Of a DNA stretch of 8,214 nucleotides, positions 1-6,882 are shown one piece after another. Location: the NCBI GenBank assembly GCA_946618395.1, contig CAMOLD010000054.1, positions 1 to 8,214 of the forward strand, given 5' to 3'. The stretch is from an uncultured Clostridia bacterium (GTDB lineage Bacteria; Bacillota; Clostridia; Oscillospirales; CAG-272). Under the pieces are notes generated by a model. The model searched no databases, was not told where the DNA came from, and saw nothing but the letters and a program-made list of their open reading frames with translations. Made by a program: the position numbers and the translations under genes. Numbering within the stretch: position 1 is the first letter of the stretch; each line of letters starts with the position of its first letter.

Positions 1-2115
1 CCCACCGGGTTGGTGCTGACGGCATCGGTGACCATGATGGTTTCGATTGCCCAGCTGACCAAAAAGCAAACACTGATCCAGGAGCTATACTCTTTGGAAA
101 ATCTTTCCCGCGTGGATGTGATTTGCCTGGATAAGACCGGAACGCTGACCGACGGAACCATGACGGTTGCCGACGTAAAAGCATTCGTCCCCATGGAAGA
201 GGTAGAACGCCATGCCCGCGCGCTGATGGCATCGCAGGGCGAGCGCAACGCCACCGCCGAGGCGATTTACCAGCGTTTTGGCATGGACGAAACCGCCGCC
301 TACAAAGAAAAAATCCCCTTTAACAGCGCGGTAAAATATTCGGGGCTGGTTTACAACGACGGCAAGCGCCTTTTGATGGGTGCGCCAGAATATCTTTTGC
401 CGAAGGAAGACAAACGGCTCTCCTTTGCCGCCGATTGCGCAAAGGAAGGAAAACGCGTGATTGCCCTGACGCTGGACGGCGAACTGGTTGCCTTTTTTGT
501 GATTGAAGACCACATTCGCGAAACGGCGCCGGAAACGCTCCGCTTCTTCCGCGAAAACGGCGTTACCGTAAAAGTCATTTCGGGCGACAACCCGCTGACC
601 GTTTCCAAAATTGCCGAGCAATGCGGCATTAAATTTGCCGACCGCTACATCTCGCTGGAAGGCGTGCCGCTGGAGGAAATTCCCGAAATTGTGGAAGACT
701 ACACCGTTTTTGCCCGCGTAACACCCGAGCAAAAGGAAGCCCTTGTGACCGCATTGCAGGCGAAGGGACACAAAGTTGCCATGACCGGCGACGGCGTGAA
801 CGATATTCTTGCCCTGCGCAAATCGAATAGCTCCATCACCTTTGCAAAGGCCACCGAAGCGGCAAAATCCTGCTCCGACGTGGTGCTGTTGGACAACGAC
901 TTTTCCCACCTGAAAGAAGTTGTTGGCGAAGGGCGGCGCGTGATTAGCAACATTCAAAAAACCGCGGTTCTTTATTTGATGAAATCCATTGCCGTTTTCA
1001 TTTTTGCCTTTGCGCTGATTCCCTTTGCCAAAGGACAAATGAACCTTTCGGTGGAAAACCTGTATATGCTGGAAGCCGCCGTCATTGGCACGGGCGGATT
1101 CTTGATTTCGCTGGAACCCATCCGCAAACCCATTGTCGGTTCGTTTATGAAAAACATTCTGACCCAGGCGGCCGCCGCCGGCGTGCTGGTATCGGTTGGA
1201 ATTTTGTTGCCGCTTTTGCTTTACACCCTTCCGCAAAGTTTCGGCTCGGAACCGCTGATCGACGAAGCAAACGTTCGCACAATGATGACCCTGCTTGTCA
1301 GCATTGCCGGATTGGTGGTTCTGTTCTCCATGTGTCTGCCCTTTAACAAATACCGCGCCATTACCATGACGGCGTTGCTTGGCGTTGCCGCGCTCCTGGG
1401 CTTTATGTTGCCGGCATCCTATATCGGCGGTCAGGCAATCGGCCCGGATATGCTCAAAGTGGAAGCCGGACAATCCATCTTCCAATCCCAGCTGGCGCAG
1501 GAATTTATGCGCCCGTGGAAATCCCAGGTGGTCCAAAATTTGATTTCGGACCGGGAAAACTTTATTATTCTGCGCGTCTTTTTGTATGTCGCCGTTCCGG
1601 CATTCATTCTGATTCGCTTTGCGATTGAGAACTTTAACAGAAAGAATTACGGCAAAGACGTGAAGAAAAACCGCTCCTTCCGCATTGCCAGACGGTTGAC
1701 GCTTGCCTCCGGGTTTGTGCTCATTCTGCACGCACTGCTCTCTTTCGCGGAAATGATTGCCTCCGCCTCCGCTCCAATCCCCGTCAGCGCGCGGTATCCC
1801 GTTGGAAACGGATTTTCCGTTTTCATCAACATCGTCTTTATCCTTTCCCAGCTTGCCATTGGCTATATCGGCTACAAAACATGGAAAGACCCCACCAAAA
1901 AGATGCTACGTATTGTTTTCGGCGCGGCAATCGCCCTGCTTGTTTTAACGGTTGCCGGTATGATCCTTTCCGGCTCGGTAATTGCGGAAACGACCGACGT
2001 TTTGATGATTCTTGACAGCATTTTGATTTTGGTTGCCACCGCTTCCTATATCACCGGGGCAACGATTGTCCGGGCGCAATACCGCCTGGGACTGCTCAAG
2101 CCGAGAGACGCTTGA
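1..2115 (+). CDS. CtpE-like cation-transporting P-type ATPase, C-terminal part (5' end outside window)
   Basis: Membrane ion pump driven by a phospho-aspartate cycle. The frame is open from base 1, so the N-terminal actuator domain and helices 1-3 lie upstream. Numbering residues from base 1, it begins with PTGL, the helix-4 turn that is PEGL in many relatives. It then has the DKTGT phosphorylation site (D44), a nucleotide-pocket segment IPFNSAVKYSG (105-115) with GAPE (127-130), SGDNP near 194-198 and the TGDGVND hinge (262-268). These order as the P and N domains of the family. Helices 5-10 follow at about 321-343, 353-371, 388-408, 427-447, 453-474 and 522-542. Four further hydrophobic segments lie at about 566-589, 605-624, 636-656 and 667-690, which is unusual. 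The helix-4 turn, the helix-6 region ending in SLEP and the overall pattern resemble the CtpE-type branch; mycobacterial CtpE is linked to calcium uptake, but the ion here cannot be read from the sequence. The reading frame is intact to a TGA stop followed by a terminator. Confidence 0.9.
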   Translation, partial: PTGLVLTASVTMMVSIAQLTKKQTLIQELYSLENLSRVDVICLDKTGTLTDGTMTVADVKAFVPMEEVERHARALMASQGERNATAEAIYQRFGMDETAAYKEKIPFNSAVKYSGLVYNDGKRLLMGAPEYLLPKEDKRLSFAADCAKEGKRVIALTLDGELVAFFVIEDHIRETAPETLRFFRENGVTVKVISGDNPLTVSKIAEQCGIKFADRYISLEGVPLEEIPEIVEDYTVFARVTPEQKEALVTALQAKGHKVAMTGDGVNDILALRKSNSSITFAKATEAAKSCSDVVLLDNDFSHLKEVVGEGRRVISNIQKTAVLYLMKSIAVFIFAFALIPFAKGQMNLSVENLYMLEAAVIGTGGFLISLEPIRKPIVGSFMKNILTQAAAAGVLVSVGILLPLLLYTLPQSFGSEPLIDEANVRTMMTLLVSIAGLVVLFSMCLPFNKYRAITMTALLGVAALLGFMLPASYIGGQAIGPDMLKVEAGQSIFQSQLAQEFMRPWKSQVVQNLISDRENFIILRVFLYVAVPAFILIRFAIENFNRKNYGKDVKKNRSFRIARRLTLASGFVLILHALLSFAEMIASASAPIPVSARYPVGNGFSVFINIVFILSQLAIGYIGYKTWKDPTKKMLRIVFGAAIALLVLTVAGMILSGSVIAETTDVLMILDSILILVATASYITGATIVRAQYRLGLLKPRDA

Positions 2116-2128
2116 TTGCAAAAAAGAT

Positions 2129-2167
2129 TGCAGGGGTGCTGCATGATGCAACACCCCTGCATTTTTT
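2129..2167. terminator. Bidirectional intrinsic terminator between convergent genes
   Basis: A hairpin pairs 2129-2143 with 2147-2161 around a TGA loop. Ten outer base pairs are unbroken and G+C-rich, one C-A mismatch follows, then four more pairs. On the + strand it is followed by a T-run (2162-2167, with more T-rich sequence after it). On the - strand the A-run at 2120-2126 reads as a U-run after the hairpin. It therefore fits termination of both the P-type ATPase gene and the convergent four-gene operon. All the sequence between the two stop codons (2116-2179) is this element and its A/T-rich flanks. Confidence 0.88.
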
Positions 2168-2179
2168 ATTTTTTATTTG

Positions 2180-3637
2180 TTATTGATTTCCTTTATATTC
2201 CAGGCAAAGCATGGTCAAATCGTCGAACTGCTCGGCTTCTTTGACAAATTCTTTAACCGAGGAATCTACGTTTTTCAATACCTGCTCGGGCGAAGCGGAA
2301 GGCTCCTGGTTCAATGCCGCCAGCATCCGGTCGGTTCCGAACAGCTCGTTTTGCGCGTCGGTCGCCTCGGGAACGCCGTCGGTATACAGGAAGAGTTTGG
2401 AGCCGGGCTCCAACATCAATTCATAGTTCTGATATTTTACGCCGTCCATTCCGCCAATGACGAATCCGTGCTTATCTTTGAGCAATTCAAATGCGCCGTT
2501 TCCGTGCTTGACGACGGGATATTCGTGCCCCGCGTTGGCGGCGGTCAGTTTGCCGGTAGAAATTTCCAGAATGCCGAGCCAAACGGTGACGAACATTTCC
2601 TCGCGGTTATTGGAGCAAATGGCGGCGTTGGTTTCGGTCAGGATTTGCGCCGGGGACTTGCCCATCATGGCGTTGTTTGCCAGAATGATTTTAGAAGCCA
2701 TCATAAAGAGTGCGGCGGGAACGCCTTTGCCGGAAACATCCGCCATGACCATGCAAAGATGGTCTTCGTCAACCAGGAAGAAATCGTAAAAGTCGCCGCC
2801 CACCTCTTTTGCCGGGGTCATGGAAGCATAAATATCAAATTCCGTCCGCTCCGGGAAGGGCGGGAAGATATTTGGCAACATATCGGCCTGGATTGCCGAG
2901 GCAAGGTTTAATTCCGACTCGATCCGCGCAACTTTGGAATCCTTTTCGTGCTGCGAGATCACCATACTGCGCCCGCGGCGGGCAATGTTGCAGCTGATGA
3001 TGGAAACGATGGAAAACATGAGCCATTTGGGAAAATAATCGTAAAGGAGGGTATTGCGGATGAGCATTTCGTTGCTTGCGCCCGCATTTTGGACCGCGTC
3101 CCCCAAGAATCCGCCGGTGGCAACCATTACGGTTCCTTCCTGCATGGTTACAATATTGAGGTTGATCAAGCCGTGTGTCGCGCCCCAAAAGGCGGAGGCG
3201 GCAAATATGACGGTTGTCAGAATGGATGTAAAAACAGTCAGTTTGCGCGAGAAATAGCGGCTGCTGAACACCACCGGCAACACCATTAAAATTGCCGCTT
3301 TATGCGTGAGCATACTGTCCAGCCGCGCAAATACAATGACCATTCCGATCAGCAACAGCGGTTTGAGCCACCACGCATTGTTTTTGAAGATTTTGCAAAT
3401 GACAAGCAGGATCAAAATTTCCACAATGGCTTGAATGGTGGTGGAATACATCAATCTCCCTTTCAGGGGGAACACACCGGCAATGGTCAACGCCAAAATC
3501 AGAAGAAGGATCAATCCGCTGCAAAAAAGCATCAAAGATCCCAGCCGGTTTGCCTGCACCTCGGTTTCGTGAAACATGGGGTCCGGGGTCATCTTTTCCC
3601 GGAACCGGTTCCATAAATTTGTAATCTTTTTCTTCAT
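2180..3637 (-). CDS. Membrane-anchored SpoIIE/RsbU-type PP2C serine/threonine phosphatase
   Basis: Predicted Mn/Mg-dependent phosphatase that would dephosphorylate a STAS-domain anti-sigma-factor antagonist, most simply the one encoded just upstream. The 485-residue protein has an N-terminal membrane region with about six hydrophobic segments (about 34-56, 66-84, 91-106, 111-126, 134-152, 205-220). One extracytoplasmic loop of about 50 residues lies before the last segment. A linker helix (about 230-256, with ELNLASAIQADMLP typical of RsbU-like regulatory helices) leads into the PP2C domain (about 265-482). Metal-site motifs are visible: EVGGDFYDFF (D282), MADVSGKG (D300), LYTDGVPEA (D420) and FDDLTML (D472/D473), so it should be active. 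NAGHEYP (368-374) is another family hallmark. No PAS, GAF or HAMP domain is recognisable, so the membrane part is the likely input. The start is 15 bases after the STAS stop codon. No good ribosome binding site precedes it, which suggests translational coupling. Confidence 0.92.
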   Translation of the reverse strand: MKKKITNLWNRFREKMTPDPMFHETEVQANRLGSLMLFCSGLILLLILALTIAGVFPLKGRLMYSTTIQAIVEILILLVICKIFKNNAWWLKPLLLIGMVIVFARLDSMLTHKAAILMVLPVVFSSRYFSRKLTVFTSILTTVIFAASAFWGATHGLINLNIVTMQEGTVMVATGGFLGDAVQNAGASNEMLIRNTLLYDYFPKWLMFSIVSIISCNIARRGRSMVISQHEKDSKVARIESELNLASAIQADMLPNIFPPFPERTEFDIYASMTPAKEVGGDFYDFFLVDEDHLCMVMADVSGKGVPAALFMMASKIILANNAMMGKSPAQILTETNAAICSNNREEMFVTVWLGILEISTGKLTAANAGHEYPVVKHGNGAFELLKDKHGFVIGGMDGVKYQNYELMLEPGSKLFLYTDGVPEATDAQNELFGTDRMLAALNQEPSASPEQVLKNVDSSVKEFVKEAEQFDDLTMLCLEYKGNQ

Positions 3638-3652
3638 TTTTTTGCCCGATGA

Positions 3653-3952
3653 TTACTCGATGGTCAGAATATCCGAAAAGCCGGTCACTTCAAAAATTTC
3701 CATGACCGCCGCGTTGACATGGCAGACTTTCATGCTACCCTGCGCGTTCATTGCCTTTTGCGCCGAGAGCAATACGCGCAATCCCGCAGAAGAGATGTAT
3801 TCCAGATTTTCAAAGTCCAGAACCAGCTCGGTCAGTCCCGGTAACACCGCCTGAATTTCTTTTTCCAGTTCCGGCGCGGTGACGGTATCCATCCGCCCTT
3901 CCAGCGCAAAGGTCGCCTTGTTGTTTTCAATGGTTTTGTTGATGTTGAGCAT
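3653..3952 (-). CDS. STAS-domain anti-sigma-factor antagonist (SpoIIAA/RsbV-like)
   Basis: A 99-residue single-domain STAS protein. In the family, the unphosphorylated form binds a HPK-like anti-sigma kinase and frees its sigma factor; phosphorylation of a conserved serine switches it off. The visible pattern is the beta strand TELVLDFENLEYI followed by SSAGLRVLLSAQKA, the conserved phosphorylation loop and helix. Ser54 or Ser55 is the predicted phospho-site. The RsbV/SpoIIAA aspartate just before the serine pair is Ile here (EYISSAGL), a form common in stand-alone STAS regulators. The start is fixed by AGGAG at 3961-3965, eight bases upstream of ATG. It lies 41 bases after the permease stop and 15 bases before the phosphatase, so it is very probably the phosphatase substrate. 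Neither the cognate kinase nor a sigma factor is in the window. An output other than sigma control, such as a direct effect on another partner, cannot be excluded. Confidence 0.93.
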   Translation of the reverse strand: MLNINKTIENNKATFALEGRMDTVTAPELEKEIQAVLPGLTELVLDFENLEYISSAGLRVLLSAQKAMNAQGSMKVCHVNAAVMEIFEVTGFSDILTIE

Positions 3953-3960
3953 AGCTTTTT

Positions 3961-3965
3961 CTCCT
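3961..3965 (-). promoter_or_regulatory. Ribosome binding site of the STAS gene
   Basis: On the - strand this reads AGGAG, eight bases before the ATG at 3952-3950. It is the strongest internal ribosome binding site in the operon. It could make the STAS protein more abundant than the permease or the phosphatase, whose starts lack a comparable site. I see no convincing promoter or hairpin in the 41-base gap that contains it. Confidence 0.75.
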
Positions 3966-3993
3966 GTTCAAAAATCGTTTTAATCGTATTTCT

Positions 3994-6876
3994 TTACGCC
4001 ACATCGGTCAGGCGCAGATTTTTTACATTCCGCAGGGCAATGGCATTGACGATGACGGTAAACACTACGGTGAGCGCCGCGCCGAGGAGCCATGCGGTAA
4101 GGTCGATGCTCCTGTCAAGTTGCATGAAAGATTGCTCCAGCGTTCGGACAATGCTGTATCCTGCGGCGGCACCAGCAGCAATGCCGAGCAGAATGCCCAG
4201 AATGGTTGTGAATACCGTTTCGCGCAGGATATACCCGATGACCTCTTTGACGGTGAAGCCGTTGATGCGCATGACAGTCATCTCCCGCTTCTTTTGCAGA
4301 ACATACATATTGGTCAGGTTGAGCTGGACCACGCCCGCCATGACACCGGCAATAAAGATGAACAGCACCACAACGGTATTGAGCATGGACATGGAGGTTT
4401 CGATGATGGAGCGGTTGGAATCGGCGGAAACGATGGTTTCAAAACCGTCCTTTGCTTTCAAATTATTTTCCAGCGTTTTGGCGTCGGCATTGCCGAGCTT
4501 GACCATGTAGGCGTTGGGTTGATACGCCTCGCCAAACACTTTTTCGTAGTATTCGCCGCTCATCACAAAGGTTCTGCCAATGTAGTTTTCAAAAATTCCC
4601 GAAACGACTACGGTTGCGGTTTTTGTGCCGCCCAGGGCAATTTCAAATTCGCTGCCAACGCTCAAATGGCTGGTTTCCGCGACCCGGCGCGGAATCAGAA
4701 CGCCCCAATCGTTCGGGCGCAGGGGGTTTCCGGTTTTCCAATCGTCCAAATGATAGTATTGGTTGATTTTTGCGATGTCGCCGCAAAGCAGTTCCGCAAT
4801 TTGCAAATCCGAAAACCGATAAGTCACGTTGGCGTTGTAAACGCTTTCCGACTGCGTTCCCGCCGCGGCGAGCAGATCGCCGAATTCCCTGCCGCCGTCA
4901 ACCGAGGTTTCCGTGTCGTATTTGACGGTAAAATCATACTCGATGATGTGATCGAACTGTTGGTTCAAAGACCCGGTGACCGAGGATTTGAGCGTGAACC
5001 CGATGATGACCAGGGCGCAACAGCCGGCAATGCTGACGATGGTGACGATCACCCGCCCCATATCGGTGCGGATATTGGAAAGGATGAGGCGCGAATACAG
5101 CGAGAGAAGCGGTTTGCCGCGGCGCGCGGATTTGTTTCTTGACGCAGGCGCCTTGGGCTGCATTAACCGAATGGCAGGCTCGCGCAAAAGCTTCCGGCAT
5201 GCCACAAAAACGGCACCCGCCGCCAAAAGGACGCCGAACACGAACACAATCAGCGTGGAATCCACGAAAAGGTGGGATTTTGAAACATTGAAATAATAGT
5301 ATTTGTTAAAGCCATGCAACAAGAACGGCGCAATGCCGAAACGCGCAATCAAAGTGCCCAAAAAGATGCCGATGACCGTTGCGCTGACGCCAAACGTAAG
5401 ATATTTTACAAAAATCTCACTGGTAAAGAAGCCGAGCGCTTTCGTTGTGCCGATCAAACGGCGCTGTTCGTCCACCATTTTTCCAACGGTGGCAAAAATG
5501 ACCAGCGCGCCGACAAGAATAAACATCAAAGAAAAGGTGGATTTCAAATTGGAGAAGTTCTGGCTGCCAACGATCATTTGCGCAAAGCTTGCATTCCCCT
5601 TCCCGTCAAACGAGAGCCAGCGGCAGGGGCTGAACGCCAGCAGTTGCGCGTGTGCCTCGTCCCATTGCTTGCACCCGTCCGAAAGGGTTTGAAATTTGGT
5701 AACGGCTTCGGAACCGGTTGCCGCTTCGATCAGCTCCGCCCGGATGGTTTCCATATCCAACGTTCCGTCGCCGTTGCGGGGAATGTTGACGTCCTCTCCG
5801 TTCAGGTATTGGATGGTTCCGTAAATTGCCGCCTGCAAGGGGGCGGAAACGATTTTGGAATCCACGATGGAACCGAAGATCTCCTCGGGCGACCGGCTCA
5901 AATCGATGCGGAAATTATCGGTCAGCCACAAATATTTTGCAGTTTCATTCGGGTCTTCAAGATTTGCTTTTCGGGGAGTTGCCCATTGAATCAGCCGGGC
6001 GGGATCTCCCTCGGGGGCAATTTCCTGAATAACATCACGGATGGTCTGCCGGATTTGCTCCTTACCTTCTTCAATTTGGTCAAATCCATCGCTCAATGCT
6101 TTTTGCGGGTCTTCAATTCCGTTCATCAGGGCTTTATCCCGCCTTGGCGCGGCGGTCAATGCAAGTGCGTCGATGCGCTCCAAAACGGCGGCAACCGATT
6201 TTTCATATTTTTTTGAAAACCGATTGCTGTTTTCCGGCTTTTGAATTTGAATTTCCGCTTTCATAAAGCAGTCTTGCAATTCATCGCCGCCAAACGCGTT
6301 CATGGTTACCAGAACGTAGGGCGTTTCATCGACGATGTTGTTGGTATGGTCGGGATGATTGACGATCGCGGTGACCGTAAATTGGGTCTCTTTCAAAAAG
6401 CGGGCTTTGGTCCCGTCAGAATTTGACAGGGTGATTTGATTGCCCGGTTTTAAGTGCAAGTGGTCGGCAATCTGCTGTTCGACCGCGCACTCGGTCATGC
6501 CGGCGGGGATGTTCCCTTCCCGGAGGTCCGGCAGGTTGATGCGCTCGGTCAAAGAGATGACTTGGATGCTCTCGCTTGCGGTGTTAAAGGTTGCTTCCGC
6601 CGTGGTAAGGCGGACCGGCTCAACGTCCTCTACCCCTTCAATCTTGCTCAAATCCTCGATATCCTCTTGGGAGAGCAGGAGGGTGGAAACCACCTCGATA
6701 TCCCGAAAATTCAGCCGATTATAAAGAGCGGAGCCGTTTTTGCGCAAGCCCTGCGCCGTAAAGTCAATGCCCAAAAATGTGGTCACGCCCAAAACGGCAA
6801 TGATGATGATGGAAAGAAACGAAACCCGTTGTTTCCAAATATTCCGAAGAATATCCTTTCTTTGCATTTTCTTCAT
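3994..6876 (-). CDS. ABC transporter permease with two FtsX-type units
   Basis: Predicted membrane partner of the ATPase encoded just upstream, in a MacB/LolCDE/FtsX-type (type VII) ABC system. In 960 residues I see eight hydrophobic helices: about 18-37, 446-466, 492-514 and 540-560 (first unit), and 609-628, 832-856, 884-910 and 926-947 (second unit). Each unit is one helix, an extracytoplasmic domain and three helices, the arrangement of a duplicated FtsX permease in one chain. Cytoplasmic segments after the second helix of each unit, MVDEQRRLIGTTKALGF (467-483) and LQKKREMTVMRINGF (860-874), match the ATPase-contacting coupling helix of such permeases. The first outer domain is about 400 residues against about 200 in the second, and has a charged helical stretch near 255-286. 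The start is six bases after the ATPase stop, with only a weak ribosome binding site, so coupling is likely. The substrate cannot be read; peptides, lipids or lipoproteins, or a purely mechanical role, are all possible. Confidence 0.9.
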   Translation of the reverse strand: MKKMQRKDILRNIWKQRVSFLSIIIIAVLGVTTFLGIDFTAQGLRKNGSALYNRLNFRDIEVVSTLLLSQEDIEDLSKIEGVEDVEPVRLTTAEATFNTASESIQVISLTERINLPDLREGNIPAGMTECAVEQQIADHLHLKPGNQITLSNSDGTKARFLKETQFTVTAIVNHPDHTNNIVDETPYVLVTMNAFGGDELQDCFMKAEIQIQKPENSNRFSKKYEKSVAAVLERIDALALTAAPRRDKALMNGIEDPQKALSDGFDQIEEGKEQIRQTIRDVIQEIAPEGDPARLIQWATPRKANLEDPNETAKYLWLTDNFRIDLSRSPEEIFGSIVDSKIVSAPLQAAIYGTIQYLNGEDVNIPRNGDGTLDMETIRAELIEAATGSEAVTKFQTLSDGCKQWDEAHAQLLAFSPCRWLSFDGKGNASFAQMIVGSQNFSNLKSTFSLMFILVGALVIFATVGKMVDEQRRLIGTTKALGFFTSEIFVKYLTFGVSATVIGIFLGTLIARFGIAPFLLHGFNKYYYFNVSKSHLFVDSTLIVFVFGVLLAAGAVFVACRKLLREPAIRLMQPKAPASRNKSARRGKPLLSLYSRLILSNIRTDMGRVIVTIVSIAGCCALVIIGFTLKSSVTGSLNQQFDHIIEYDFTVKYDTETSVDGGREFGDLLAAAGTQSESVYNANVTYRFSDLQIAELLCGDIAKINQYYHLDDWKTGNPLRPNDWGVLIPRRVAETSHLSVGSEFEIALGGTKTATVVVSGIFENYIGRTFVMSGEYYEKVFGEAYQPNAYMVKLGNADAKTLENNLKAKDGFETIVSADSNRSIIETSMSMLNTVVVLFIFIAGVMAGVVQLNLTNMYVLQKKREMTVMRINGFTVKEVIGYILRETVFTTILGILLGIAAGAAAGYSIVRTLEQSFMQLDRSIDLTAWLLGAALTVVFTVIVNAIALRNVKNLRLTDVA

Positions 6877-6882
6877 GGCCGC

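Noticed and set aside
85..1731. Open frame of 548 codons on the - strand, antisense to the P-type ATPase
   Set aside because: The + strand frame has every ATPase motif. The antisense product is a low-complexity mix rich in H, N, Q, G and F with no domain, and reflects codon bias leaving few stops in the opposite frame.
1..2115. Possible truncated pseudogene of the P-type ATPase
   Set aside because: The frame is open from the first base and the protein starts mid-helix at a conserved motif, so the missing N-terminus is explained by the window edge.
2177..2911. Open frame of 244 codons on the + strand, opposite the phosphatase catalytic domain
   Set aside because: It is antisense to conserved PP2C metal-site motifs and begins in the terminator region. 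Its composition is typical of a shadow frame.
2180..3952. A complete Rsb-type sigma regulon module with kinase and sigma factor
   Set aside because: Only the antagonist and the phosphatase are present. No HATPase_c kinase or sigma factor is encoded on either strand in this window.
4120..5142. Open frame of 340 codons on the + strand, opposite the permease
   Set aside because: It has the same shadow composition (D, G, N, F-rich), no membrane or domain pattern and no ribosome binding site, while the opposite strand encodes a coherent FtsX-type permease.
5314..6216. Open frame of 300 codons on the + strand, opposite the permease
   Set aside because: It is a shadow of the permease frame, with no recognisable motif and no independent start signal.
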